Of a DNA stretch of 64,000 nt, positions 25,133 through 34,444 are shown one piece after another; the stretch's first letter is position 1; every line of letters begins with the position of its first letter. This DNA comes from SABI01 sp028532915 (GTDB lineage Bacteria; Spirochaetota; Spirochaetia; Sphaerochaetales; Sphaerochaetaceae). The notes beneath the pieces were generated by a model. The model ran no database searches, was not told the DNA's origin, and worked only from the letters and a program-made list of their open reading frames with translations. The stretch lies in the NCBI GenBank assembly GCA_963677225.1, contig OY781923.1, positions 620,001 to 684,000 of the forward strand, read 5' to 3'. Made by a program: the position numbers and the translations under genes.

Positions 25133-26713
25133 ATGTTTGGTCTATGGTCTATCGTACCGCCTTTGGTCGCGATCGTTCTGGCTATCGCTACACGAAAAGT
25201 GGTGATATCATTATTCGTCAGTATTCTGATAGGAGGATTGATCTACAGCGGAGGGAATCCGTTCGCTGCGGTCGCTGTTACCTTCGATTGGATGAAGGAT
25301 GTGATGACCGACAGCTGGAACGCACGATTTCTCGTTCTTGTAGCCCTGTTGGGTATCGGTGCTGCATTGATGTATAAGGTCGGAGGTTCTTATGCACTCA
25401 CCCGTTCTCTTCAGAACAAGATCAACAACCGCAAACGTGCTCAACTGTTCGGATGGATTCTGGGAATAGTCGTCTTTTTCAACGACTACGTGAATTCCGT
25501 GATCGCAGGGAATGCCGCGAAGGATATCAACGGAAAATACCGGGTATCGAAGGAGAAGTTCGCCTATATTCTTGACGCGACAGCAGCTCCGATGGCCACC
25601 ATCGGACCGGTATCGGACTGGATAGGCTTTCAGGTTTCTCTCATTGCGGCGACATTCGTATCAATTTCCCTCGTCGAGACTCAGCCCTATTTTGCGTTTC
25701 TCGGTTCCATTCAATGGAATTTCTACAGCATTCTGAGTCTAGTTGCAGTGCCTCTTTTCATCTTCAATAAAGATTTCGGTCCGATGGCAAAAGCAGAACT
25801 GAGAGCTGTGAAGACAGGAAAACTCATCGAAGACGGAGCCGTTCCCCTTTCTTCTGTAGAGATGGATCTCGGTGACCCTATTAATCAGGAAAAGGCGAAC
25901 GTATGGTTCTTCATCCTTCCTCTGGTAACACTCATCGGTGTCGGTATCTGGGCCCTATGGTATACCGGAGGCGGACCGGAAGGGAAGGATTTGATGACTG
26001 CTTTAGCCGATACTGAAGTAGATGTTGCACTTACCTGGGCCGCATTCGCGATGTCATTTGTAGGTCTGATTCTGGCTCTCATCCAGAGATTCAGTTTCAA
26101 AGAAATCGAGGATACTATCATGGGTGGAATCAGGACGATGCTTCCGGCTCTGATCATCATGATACTAGCCTGGTCGATCGGAACTGTCACCGGTGCTCTT
26201 GGAACAGCCGATTTCGTTGTAGAATCAACTCAGCGATGGATGAGTCCGGCACTGCTTCCGTTTATCATCTTTCTGATCTGTATGTTCATATCATTTTCTA
26301 CCGGTACTTCCTGGGGAACGATGGCAATCATGACCCCGATCGGAATCCCTCTTGCATATACGATCGGAGGCCTTCCACTGGTGCAGATCATCATCGGAGC
26401 GATCTTTGCCGGTTCTATTTTCGGAGACCACTGTTCTCCGATATCAGATACGACGGTAATGGCTTCGATCTTCGCGGGATCGGATCATATTGCTCACGTG
26501 AAGACGCAGGCTCCCTATGCGATACTGGTCGCTTCGATCTCAGGAGTACTCTACCTTCTCTCATCTGTGGTCAGGCAGGGGTGGATATTGCTCATAGCCG
26601 GTCTGATCGTGCTGTTCTTCGCAGTGAAAATCATCGGAAATGCCTACCAGAAGCGCAACTTCTCAGCCGAGGATATTGCACTGTTGGCAGGTGGCACAGT
26701 GAAAGAAGAGTAA
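25133..26713 (+). CDS. NhaC-family sodium/proton antiporter-like transporter
   Basis: The chosen ATG at 25133 follows AAGGAGG; a longer in-frame start at 25082 has weaker support. The 526-residue protein has about eleven to twelve membrane segments, with conserved stretches such as FNDYVNSVIAGNAAKD and ISFSTGTSWGTMAIMTPIGI, then IFGDHCSPISDTTVMAS. These are hallmarks of the NhaC/Na+-coupled transporter family. It may exchange sodium and protons. Given its position after dgcNA, it could instead import D-glutamate or another amino acid with sodium; this is inference. Confidence 0.85.
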   Translation: MFGLWSIVPPLVAIVLAIATRKVVISLFVSILIGGLIYSGGNPFAAVAVTFDWMKDVMTDSWNARFLVLVALLGIGAALMYKVGGSYALTRSLQNKINNRKRAQLFGWILGIVVFFNDYVNSVIAGNAAKDINGKYRVSKEKFAYILDATAAPMATIGPVSDWIGFQVSLIAATFVSISLVETQPYFAFLGSIQWNFYSILSLVAVPLFIFNKDFGPMAKAELRAVKTGKLIEDGAVPLSSVEMDLGDPINQEKANVWFFILPLVTLIGVGIWALWYTGGGPEGKDLMTALADTEVDVALTWAAFAMSFVGLILALIQRFSFKEIEDTIMGGIRTMLPALIIMILAWSIGTVTGALGTADFVVESTQRWMSPALLPFIIFLICMFISFSTGTSWGTMAIMTPIGIPLAYTIGGLPLVQIIIGAIFAGSIFGDHCSPISDTTVMASIFAGSDHIAHVKTQAPYAILVASISGVLYLLSSVVRQGWILLIAGLIVLFFAVKIIGNAYQKRNFSAEDIALLAGGTVKEE

Positions 26714-26735
26714 TAATCATCATATTAGAAAGTCA

Positions 26736-26765
26736 GAAGGCATCACATCTATCTGTGATGCCTTC
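26736..26765 (+). terminator. Strong hairpin after the NhaC gene
   Basis: GAAGGCATCACA (26736-26747) and TGTGATGCCTTC (26754-26765) form a perfect 12-bp stem with a six-base loop. There is no clear T-run. Confidence 0.65.
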
Positions 26766-26865
26766 GTCTATATGTGATAAATGCAACAATGTCTGTTACG
26801 AAATCATGATATAGTAAAGATATGCAAAAAGACCGTATGAATAGAAAGACAGAGGAGGCGGCGCT

Positions 26866-28053
26866 GTGTACAAAAAGATCAAAAACAATGTCGATTGGGT
26901 CGGATTCATCGATACCGAACTGAGACAATTTCACGGAAGCGACTTTTCAACACACGATGGGTCGACTTATAATTCCTATCTGATCAGAGAACAGAAGACT
27001 GTCCTTATAGATACAGTCTATCGGCCGTACAGCGATCTGTTCGTCAGAAATCTAGAGCATGAGATCGATCTGAATTCGATCGATACGGTCGTGGTGAACC
27101 ACGGTGAAGTCGACCACAGCGGAGCTCTGGTCGCCCTGATGGAGAAGATCCCGGATGTTCCTATTTACTGCACGGCAAAAGGAGTCGACTCATTACAGGG
27201 GCAATATCACAAAGAATGGAACTATCACGTAGTGAAAACCGGCGACACCTTGGACGTTGGTAACGGAAAACAACTGGTGTTCGTCGAAATGACGATGCTC
27301 CACTGGCCCGACAGCATGGCGACCTATCTGACAGAGGATAATATCTTCTTTTCCAACGATGCGTTCGGCCAGCATTATGCTTCGAACTCTCTGTTCAATG
27401 ATAATTGTGACCAATGTAAGCTGGAATATGAAGCGCTCAAGTACTATGCGAACATACTTACTCCCTTCAATGTCCTGGTGAAGAGGAAACTTGAACAGAT
27501 TATCAAGCTGAATCTGCCTATAGATATCATCGCCCCTTCACACGGGGTCATCTGGAGAGACGATCCTCTTCAGATTGTGAAGAGATACAGCCGATGGTGT
27601 GATGATTATCAGGAGAATCAGATAACGATAGTGTACGATACGATGTGGGAGGGAACGAGAATGCTTGCCGATACGATAGCGGCAGGTATTTCCGCGGTAG
27701 ATAAAGATGTGACCGTGAAGGTGTTCAACATCGCAAAGACCGATAAGAATGATATGATCACTGAGATCTTCAGATCGAAGATGGTCCTTGTCGGATCTCC
27801 GACCGTGGGAAACGACATGCTCTCCTCGGTCGCAGGATTCCTTCACTTCTTCAAAGAGATGAAGATGAAGAAGAAAAAAGCTGCCGCTTTCGGATGCTAC
27901 GGATGGACAGGAGAAGCACCGGCGAAAATCAGCAGCTTTCTAGAGAAGTGCGGCTGCGAGATAATCAGCGAACCGCTGCGAAGCAAATGGAACCCTGCAC
28001 AGAAGGCTCTTGAAGAGACTTCTGCGTGGGCACGGCAGCTGCTTACATATTGA
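26866..28053 (+). CDS. FprA-type flavodiiron protein
   Basis: The GTG start at 26866 follows AGGAGG. Residues 1-250 form the metallo-beta-lactamase-like diiron domain, with ligands His79, Glu81, Asp83 and His84 in NHGEVDHSG, His146 in MLHWPDS, Asp165 in FSNDAFG and a histidine in IAPSHGVIW. Residues about 252-395 form a flavodoxin domain starting ITIVYDTMWEGTRMLADTI. These enzymes reduce oxygen to water or nitric oxide to nitrous oxide in the cytoplasm of anaerobes. No rubredoxin gene is next to it. The gene stands alone and overlaps the convergent dehydrogenase by 11 bases. Confidence 0.92.
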   Translation: MYKKIKNNVDWVGFIDTELRQFHGSDFSTHDGSTYNSYLIREQKTVLIDTVYRPYSDLFVRNLEHEIDLNSIDTVVVNHGEVDHSGALVALMEKIPDVPIYCTAKGVDSLQGQYHKEWNYHVVKTGDTLDVGNGKQLVFVEMTMLHWPDSMATYLTEDNIFFSNDAFGQHYASNSLFNDNCDQCKLEYEALKYYANILTPFNVLVKRKLEQIIKLNLPIDIIAPSHGVIWRDDPLQIVKRYSRWCDDYQENQITIVYDTMWEGTRMLADTIAAGISAVDKDVTVKVFNIAKTDKNDMITEIFRSKMVLVGSPTVGNDMLSSVAGFLHFFKEMKMKKKKAAAFGCYGWTGEAPAKISSFLEKCGCEIISEPLRSKWNPAQKALEETSAWARQLLTY

Positions 28054-28999
28054 CTACATTCACAGGGATATGTTTCAGGAAAGCTTCTACATTATCCACG
28101 GCGGTATCAAGAAGTCTCTTTCTTGCATCGAATGTCGCCCATGCGATGTGAGGAGTGATGAAACAGTTCTTCGCGCCAGGCAGCGGGTTGTCACTCTTGA
28201 TCGGTTCAGTCGATACCACATCCAGTCCGGCTGCCGCGATAGTACCCTCATTAAGCGCTTTTGTCAGATCCTCTTCGTTCACAAGAGGACCTCTGCTGGT
28301 GTTGATGAGGAAGGCCGACCGTTTCATCATTGAAAGATTCCGTTCGTTCACGATACCTTCAGTCTCGGGGAAAAGAGGGCAGTGCAGCGACACTACATCG
28401 GACTGGGAAAAGAGTGTATCAAGGTCTACGAAGGTCGCGACCGTCGACGTCATCGAATCGGCAAATGCATCATAAGCGAGGACTTTCATACCGAAAACAT
28501 TGGCAATATCTGCAACCTTCCTTCCTATTCTTCCGAATCCCACTATCCCGATAGTCTTTCCAGCCAGCTCGATCATCGGGTAGTTCCAGTAGCAGAAGTC
28601 CGGACAGTTCGTCCAATCTCCTTCTTTCACCGACTCGGAATGCTCGGCGACGTGCTGGGTAAGATGGAGGATATGGGCGAATACCATCTGGGCCACAGAG
28701 TCCGTGCCGTAGGTGGGGATGTTTGTGACAGGGATGTTTCTCTCGGAGGCCGCCTGTATATCGACCACATTGTAGCCGGTTGCCAGCACACCGATATATT
28801 TCAGTTCAGGCAGCTGTTCGATGGTCTCTTTAGACAAAGGAGTCTTGTTCGTTATGAGTATCTGAGCCCCACGAGACCTCGAAAGGATATCTTTTTCTTC
28901 TGTCCTGTCCCAGATAACAGTTTCTCCGAGACTTTCCATTCTTTCCCAGCTGAGATCACCGGGATTCAATGCATAGGCGTCGAGTATGACGATTTTCAT
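28043..28999 (-). CDS. D-2-hydroxyacid dehydrogenase, glycerate-dehydrogenase-like
   Basis: The ATG at 28999 is preferred over one at 29023 because AAGGA precedes it and the protein then starts MKIVILDAYALNPGD. The 318-residue enzyme has the NAD-binding motif TIGIVGFGRIGRKVADIANV and the catalytic triad Arg in INTSRGPLV, Glu in DVVSTEP and His in ITPHIAWAT. It probably interconverts a D-2-hydroxyacid such as glycerate with its keto form. It is the last gene of a long minus-strand catabolic cluster with a split transketolase. Confidence 0.9.
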   Translation of the reverse strand: MKIVILDAYALNPGDLSWERMESLGETVIWDRTEEKDILSRSRGAQILITNKTPLSKETIEQLPELKYIGVLATGYNVVDIQAASERNIPVTNIPTYGTDSVAQMVFAHILHLTQHVAEHSESVKEGDWTNCPDFCYWNYPMIELAGKTIGIVGFGRIGRKVADIANVFGMKVLAYDAFADSMTSTVATFVDLDTLFSQSDVVSLHCPLFPETEGIVNERNLSMMKRSAFLINTSRGPLVNEEDLTKALNEGTIAAAGLDVVSTEPIKSDNPLPGAKNCFITPHIAWATFDARKRLLDTAVDNVEAFLKHIPVNVVNM

Positions 29000-29080
29000 T
29001 CTGTTATTCCTTATTGTATCCATACGATAAACGAGGAAGTCCCGATCAAAGAACGGGACTTCCTGAATATGCTGTGATTC

Positions 29081-30499
29081 TTATTTCACGTTCAAAATGA
29101 TTCTTCTGTAGGCCTTCAGTGCGACAACGGGATTTTCATCAGCCACCTCGAAGATGATATGAATAGTCGTTCCCTTTGCATCTTGTGGAATGACTACTTC
29201 GGAAGAAGATGTTCTGTCATTATTCACCGGGACCTTTCCTTTATATGTTCCGGCTTCGGGGTACTGATACCATTTGTATCTGAGAGGATCGCCGTCCGGA
29301 TCATAGGAGGCCGAGCCGTCCAGAGAGACAGTTGTTCCAGCTTCACAGTCCATCTCGAGAATCGTTCTGGTATCATCACCGAAGACGACAGCTCTGGGAT
29401 GATGGTTGGCCTGATCATATGGTTTCACACACCAGTCCATTCTGGCCTGGAAGTCGAGAAGGATATCTTTTCTCCATCTCCACAGAGGGATGAAAAGCCC
29501 TTCACCGTATGCGACATCTTCATCCTCGTCATACCAGGAGTCAGCTGCACACGGGTACATGAGAGCATCAGTATAAGCAGATTCGTCGATATCGTTTCTC
29601 GAGAGGCTTTCACCTGCTTCGATGAACCGTTTTTCTCTGCTGAAACGGCCGCCCCAGCCGCCCCATTCGATCATTTCGGGATCATACAGGCCCTTGTTCA
29701 CCAGTCCGATAACACCGGTAGTACCGCCACCGTCCATGAACCAGAACCAGCAGCTTCCTTCTCTGATCTTCTCGCTGAAGATGATTCTCTGCGGATAGAG
29801 AGCTCCCAGAACTCCATGGCGGGTTCTTATATTCTTCTCTGCCCACTGATACTGGTTCAGCGGTTTCCACGGCTGCGGTCCCTGATTGAGTTCGGGACCG
29901 AACAGAGAGTAGACCTGAGGATAGTTTCTCACATAGAACAGTTCGGGGAAAGTGAATGCGATCCATGCTCCGGCATTATCCTGACCGGAATCATCATAGA
30001 CTCTCAACTTCGATACGAACTTCTTTACTTCTTCAGCGCTGCGGTCTCTTTTCACATCCCACAGAGCCTGAGCAAGTGTATTTGCTCCTGCATTGATCGA
30101 AAAATAGATTGGTCTCGGATCATCTTTATCGACAGCCTTGATGATCAAATCGGAGCCTTTCGTTGATTTGCCGTCACCAACGGCATCCATCCCGAACCCT
30201 ACCTGTCCACCTGCGACTACCGACATCAGCTCTTCTCTGGTAGGCCACCCCTTGGCATGTTTCTCCAGATTTGGTCTGACGATATTGTACGCTTCGATCC
30301 GGTCTTCGATCGATTCCGGGAAAACATCGTTCTGCAGCCAGCAGGAAGTGACTGCGATCAGCCCTTCGATATCGATCTCGTTGGAATACATCAGCAGTTT
30401 GACCATAGTCTGAGAGTCATCAGGTTCATTTTCCATATCTGTAAGGATGATGAATCTCTTATTCTCGTCCTTATCCCAGGCTTTCCATGTATTTTTCAT
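29081..30499 (-). CDS. DUF1593 nucleoside-hydrolase-like protein (Sde182 type)
   Basis: The ATG at 30499 follows GGAGG. The 472-residue protein begins with a nucleoside-hydrolase-like domain (RFIILTDMENEPDDSQTMVK, IEGLIAVTSCWLQNDVFPES, YFSINAGANTLAQAL). Its calcium-site-like aspartates are in TDMENEPDDS. A C-terminal Ig-like domain of about 90 residues ends the protein, with SLDGSASYDPDGDPLRYKWY. Relatives carry the name cellulose-binding Sde182 and are often exported, but no signal peptide is present here, so it is probably cytoplasmic. An N- or O-glycoside hydrolase role is plausible; the substrate is unknown. Confidence 0.8.
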   Translation of the reverse strand: MKNTWKAWDKDENKRFIILTDMENEPDDSQTMVKLLMYSNEIDIEGLIAVTSCWLQNDVFPESIEDRIEAYNIVRPNLEKHAKGWPTREELMSVVAGGQVGFGMDAVGDGKSTKGSDLIIKAVDKDDPRPIYFSINAGANTLAQALWDVKRDRSAEEVKKFVSKLRVYDDSGQDNAGAWIAFTFPELFYVRNYPQVYSLFGPELNQGPQPWKPLNQYQWAEKNIRTRHGVLGALYPQRIIFSEKIREGSCWFWFMDGGGTTGVIGLVNKGLYDPEMIEWGGWGGRFSREKRFIEAGESLSRNDIDESAYTDALMYPCAADSWYDEDEDVAYGEGLFIPLWRWRKDILLDFQARMDWCVKPYDQANHHPRAVVFGDDTRTILEMDCEAGTTVSLDGSASYDPDGDPLRYKWYQYPEAGTYKGKVPVNNDRTSSSEVVIPQDAKGTTIHIIFEVADENPVVALKAYRRIILNVK

Positions 30500-30533
30500 A
30501 TTTTTCCTCCAAAATATTTCGGTTTTCTGATCA

Positions 30534-31472
30534 TTACATGATCGTCAGCAGTTTTTCTTTTATAGCTTTGCTATCCATCATATATTTGCTGAAAAGTTCG
30601 GCCGCAGATCCCGATTCAGGGAAAGTATCCTGCAGTGCTACGGTAGTGATCTTCTTCGGGTCGGTGCGGGAAAGAAGTTCACTTATCGCAGAGGAGAGCC
30701 CTCCATACACAGAATGGTCTTCGACCACGGCCACGTTGGCAGCTCCTTCGACATGCTGCAGGATAGCCTCCTGCGGCAGAGGTTTGATCGTGGGAACTTC
30801 TACAACCTTCACGCTCTTTCCTTCATTCTCGAGTTCCCCGGCGGCCTTCATCACTTCGCGCATGATAAAGCCGTGAGAGAACAGAACTACATCACTGTCC
30901 GCCTCTTTGCGGACGATGGTCTTTCCTATCTCGAACGGCTCTTCATCATCCCACAGGGCTATTTCTTTTCCGCTTCCTGTTCTGATATAGACAGGACCGT
31001 CTATTTCGGATGCGGCGATGATCGCCTTTTCGACCTGAGATGCATCGGAAGGGGAGAGGGTCGTCATACCTGCAAAGGTTCTGAATATCCCGATATCTTC
31101 GAAACATTGATGAGAGACCCCTTCTCTTTCTCCCGATCCCATTCCTCCGTTTGCTCCTATGATCTTCACATTCAGATGGGGGTATGCGACCATCGAGCGA
31201 ACCTGCTCACATGCTCTCATGGAAGCGAACACCGCATAGGTCACATAGAATGGTTTCATCCCGGCAGCTGCAAGACCGGCTGCAGTATCGACGGCGAGCT
31301 GTTCTGCGATTCCCACTTCGATGACTCTGTCTGGGTATCGTTCGACGATATCCTGAGCCTTGATCACTCCTACCGAATCGGATGAGACCAGAACGACTCT
31401 TTCATCTGATTCCATGAGTTTCAGAAGGCCTTCACTCACGGCTCTTCTTGTAGTAATTTCTGCCATCATCAT
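30534..31472 (-). CDS. Transketolase, C-terminal subunit
   Basis: The 312-residue protein carries the pyrimidine-binding domain (VIEVGIAEQLAVDTAAGLAA with the catalytic Glu) and the C-terminal domain of transketolase. It overlaps the N-terminal subunit gene by four bases (ATGA), so the two are made together in equal amounts. Split transketolases are typical of sugar-specific catabolic loci such as apulose-4-phosphate or sulfosugar pathways, as well as some pentose-phosphate enzymes. Confidence 0.9.
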   Translation of the reverse strand: MMMAEITTRRAVSEGLLKLMESDERVVLVSSDSVGVIKAQDIVERYPDRVIEVGIAEQLAVDTAAGLAAAGMKPFYVTYAVFASMRACEQVRSMVAYPHLNVKIIGANGGMGSGEREGVSHQCFEDIGIFRTFAGMTTLSPSDASQVEKAIIAASEIDGPVYIRTGSGKEIALWDDEEPFEIGKTIVRKEADSDVVLFSHGFIMREVMKAAGELENEGKSVKVVEVPTIKPLPQEAILQHVEGAANVAVVEDHSVYGGLSSAISELLSRTDPKKITTVALQDTFPESGSAAELFSKYMMDSKAIKEKLLTIM

Positions 31473-32278
31473 TCTCCTCTCAACTGTCTGAGTGCGCTCT
31501 CATACTGCTGCGCAGTCGGTACCCTTTTATGCCAGGAATTATCTTCTTCCATGAAATCGACACCTTTTCCTTTTATCGTATGCGCTATCACTACAGTCGC
31601 TTTATTTGATTCTTTGGCTGCAGCGACAGCTTCAAATATCTGGGTAAAATCATGACCGTCGATTTCAATCACCTGAAGCGAGCAGGCTTCAAACTTCTCT
31701 TTGAGGCTGCCGATTCCTCCAACATCGGTGATGGAGCCACCGCTTTGCCAGCGGTTGTTGTCTATGAAGACGATCATATTCTTCATCTGAGATTTGCCGA
31801 TATTGATGAACGTCTCCCAGGTGATCCCTTCTCCCAGTTCTCCATCTCCGCAGATGACGTAGACATAGCGGGATGACTTTTGCAGCTTAAGCGCATTAGC
31901 CATTCCATAAGCCATTGCCAGTCCGTTTCCCAGCGACCCTGAATTCGCATCGACCCCCGGTGTCTTTATCATATCAGGATGTCCCTGAAGGATCGAATCG
32001 ATCTTTCTCAGAGTGAGCTTATGTTTTTTATCGATGACTCCCTTCCTGATCAGTGCAGCATACAAAAGAGGGCAGGCATGACCTTTCGAGAGGACGAACC
32101 GGTCGCGGTCCGGCGAGTCGGGATTTTCAGGATCGATATGAATGTGTCCGCCGAAATAGAGGGCAGTGATGATATCGGCGGCAGAGAAAGCGGGGCCGGG
32201 ATGACCGTCCTTTATTTCAACTACCATATCAAGCACATCTGCTCTCAGTTCATTGGCGATTTTCTGTAAGTTTTCCAT
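31469..32278 (-). CDS. Transketolase, N-terminal subunit
   Basis: The 269-residue protein carries the thiamine-diphosphate domain, with the motif GDGELGEGITWETFINIG that holds the magnesium and cofactor, and GHPGPAFSAADIITALYFGG and SKGHACPLLYAAL near the start. The final part contains TIKGKGVDFME. It pairs with the downstream-encoded C-terminal subunit. The enzyme moves a two-carbon unit from a ketose to an aldehyde acceptor. The neighbouring acylating-type aldehyde dehydrogenase could use a short aldehyde produced by this pair. Confidence 0.92.
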   Translation of the reverse strand: MENLQKIANELRADVLDMVVEIKDGHPGPAFSAADIITALYFGGHIHIDPENPDSPDRDRFVLSKGHACPLLYAALIRKGVIDKKHKLTLRKIDSILQGHPDMIKTPGVDANSGSLGNGLAMAYGMANALKLQKSSRYVYVICGDGELGEGITWETFINIGKSQMKNMIVFIDNNRWQSGGSITDVGGIGSLKEKFEACSLQVIEIDGHDFTQIFEAVAAAKESNKATVVIAHTIKGKGVDFMEEDNSWHKRVPTAQQYESALRQLRGE

Positions 32279-32282
32279 CGCT

Positions 32283-32948
32283 TCAATTCTCCATGTTTTC
32301 TATGAATTCGGCTAATGCCTTGAAACCGGATTCCAGAGATGTGAACACCGGCTTCTGTGATTTTTCGATGATCTGCTGTGAGACTCTGGCCATCGATCCC
32401 TGAGCGAGGACGTACCCGTCACACTCATCTTTAAGTGCAACAGCCTTCGCGACGATCATCTCATCATGCTTATCGGGATTTCCCGCCTGAAGGGCATCGA
32501 AGGCGCCTTCTGCAAGACCGTCGATGATCGTAATATCCTTATTCATTTCTTTTGCTATTTTTTTTACCAGGGTGATGGTGGGGCCCAATGTGGTCGGAAG
32601 CGTCGCAAGGACAGCGATCCTGTCGAGCTGTTCGACTGCGTTGCGGGCCATCTGTTCGTCGATTCGGATGATCGGGATGGAAATTGACGGCTGAAACATA
32701 TCTACGGTGTCGCCCATCGACGAGCATGTCTGCCAGATGATATCGGATCCGATCTCTTCTGCGATCTTGTAATAGCGTTCCATCCTGGATAACACCCCAT
32801 CGGTGGCTCTGTTGTTTGCGATTACCTCCTTGATGATGCTGTCATCGAGGAAATTGATGATCTCAACATCCTTCAGGTAGGTGCTCACGTTGCTGTTGAC
32901 CGGTTCGATAAGAGCCGTGCTTGTGTAAATTGTAAAAATCTTCTTCAT
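32283..32948 (-). CDS. Asp/Glu/hydantoin racemase-family protein
   Basis: The 221-residue protein has the family pattern with the first active-site cysteine in WQTCSSMGD and IAVLATLPTTLGPT. In the place of the second catalytic cysteine the sequence reads LAQGSMARV, so a two-base racemase mechanism is unlikely. It may be an isomerase or lyase. It lies between the aldehyde dehydrogenase and transketolase genes, four bases from the latter, so it belongs to the same pathway. Confidence 0.75.
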   Translation of the reverse strand: MKKIFTIYTSTALIEPVNSNVSTYLKDVEIINFLDDSIIKEVIANNRATDGVLSRMERYYKIAEEIGSDIIWQTCSSMGDTVDMFQPSISIPIIRIDEQMARNAVEQLDRIAVLATLPTTLGPTITLVKKIAKEMNKDITIIDGLAEGAFDALQAGNPDKHDEMIVAKAVALKDECDGYVLAQGSMARVSQQIIEKSQKPVFTSLESGFKALAEFIENMEN

Positions 32949-32982
32949 TAGTCCATCCTGATAATCTGTATAACTCTATTGT

Positions 32983-34359
32983 TTATTTTTCCAGTGAATC
33001 GGCAAATAGAACCTCGTCCGGGACTATCTCCTTTTTAATTTTCTTCGAGACCCAGGTCACGTTATAGAAGAACCTGTGATTCACATTCTCGCTGATACTG
33101 TTTCCACCCCAGGACCCGCATCCCAGCGTTGCTGTCACAGGCATCCCGTTCTCCCATGAACCGGCATTACCCAATCCTGTAGACTGACGGACCATCACAC
33201 GTGACGTTCTGGTCTGCATGGCAACTTTCATGATTCTTTCCTCATCGGTAGAGTAAATCCCGCAGGAATGCCCCGCACCGCACCGGCTCTGAATGTCGTT
33301 GAGCATTTTAATGGCATCATCAAAATCTTCATATGAATAAATGGTAAGGACCGGCGACAGTTTTTCAGTGGTGAATTTACTTTGAACACTGCAATCATTT
33401 TCAGGAACTACGAGGAATTTCGGGTTTTTCCCGTCTGCTATGCCTGCCATATCTGCAATTGTCGCAGCTGATTGTCCTACGATGTTGCGGTTGAGAATAC
33501 CATTTACCCAAAGAGTCTGTTCGAGTTTCTTTTTCTCTCCGTCGGAGACTATATAAGCTCCTTCCTGTTCGAGAGCTGCCACCATGTCCGCATAGATCGA
33601 CCTGTGTACGATGATTCCGTTTTCAGTTGAACATCCTGTCGAGTTGTCATTCTGCTGACCGATACCTATCTCGGATGCATATTGAGCATAGTCTGCAGTC
33701 TCATCAACGATGACCATCGCATTTCCGACTCCGACACCGTAAGCCGGAGTGCCCGAGCTGTAGGCGGCTTTCACCATGGCGCTTCCACCGGTAGCTATAA
33801 CCGTGTCGCAGCAGCTCATCAGTTCGCTGCTCATAGGAACCGAGGGGTTCTCGATGAAGAGAACAAGATCCCTGGGAGCTCCGTACTGTTCCAGGACATC
33901 CTGAATCAGTGTGCATACCATGGTGTTCGTCTCTTTCGATCGGGGATGGGGAGAGAAGATGATACTGTTTCTGCTCTTGATCGCCCACATGGCTTTGAGA
34001 AATGGTGTAACACAGGGGTTTGTACATGGAACCAGAGCTCCGATGACACCAAGCGGCTTAGCAATCTTTACAAGCCCCTTTGCTTCATCCTCCTCAATAA
34101 TGCCGACAGTTTTTGCGCCTTTCATATCTCTCATGATCCCTCTGATCTTGAAAGACATCTTGTTGTATTTGCCTTCGAACGTTCCCAGACGGGTCTCATC
34201 CATTCCCTTTCGGGCGATCCTCTCCATATTCTCTTTCTGTACTCCGGCCCATCCTATAGCAGAGACCAGAGTATCGACCTGTTTCTGATTATAGTTTTCA
34301 ATCTGCTTCAGTGCAGAGCGGGACCTTCTTATCAGTTCATTCACATCTTCATTTTTCAT
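32983..34359 (-). CDS. Acylating-type aldehyde dehydrogenase
   Basis: The 458-residue enzyme resembles the CoA-acylating group (EutE/PduP, the AdhE N-terminal domain, sulfoacetaldehyde dehydrogenase SauS). Key stretches are GALVPCTNPCVTPFLKAMW, VIATGGSAMVKAAYSSGTPA and the catalytic cysteine in NDNSTGCSTENG. The length fits this group rather than the 480-500-residue non-acylating family. It should convert a small aldehyde plus CoA and NAD to acyl-CoA. Genes for a TRAP importer, a CitE-like CoA-ester lyase and transketolase share the strand. A good ribosome site, AAGGAGG, precedes the ATG at 34359. Confidence 0.85.
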   Translation of the reverse strand: MKNEDVNELIRRSRSALKQIENYNQKQVDTLVSAIGWAGVQKENMERIARKGMDETRLGTFEGKYNKMSFKIRGIMRDMKGAKTVGIIEEDEAKGLVKIAKPLGVIGALVPCTNPCVTPFLKAMWAIKSRNSIIFSPHPRSKETNTMVCTLIQDVLEQYGAPRDLVLFIENPSVPMSSELMSCCDTVIATGGSAMVKAAYSSGTPAYGVGVGNAMVIVDETADYAQYASEIGIGQQNDNSTGCSTENGIIVHRSIYADMVAALEQEGAYIVSDGEKKKLEQTLWVNGILNRNIVGQSAATIADMAGIADGKNPKFLVVPENDCSVQSKFTTEKLSPVLTIYSYEDFDDAIKMLNDIQSRCGAGHSCGIYSTDEERIMKVAMQTRTSRVMVRQSTGLGNAGSWENGMPVTATLGCGSWGGNSISENVNHRFFYNVTWVSKKIKKEIVPDEVLFADSLEK

Positions 34360-34444
34360 GTATACAATCCTCCTTGCAGGTATGTGTTAATAACGTGGAA
34401 TTATGCTGCTGTATTCACTCGCAAACGGAATTCAGGAAACCTGT

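Noticed and set aside
29159..30166. 335-codon open frame antisense to the DUF1593 gene
   Set aside because: It has no family motifs and lies inside a clear gene on the other strand.
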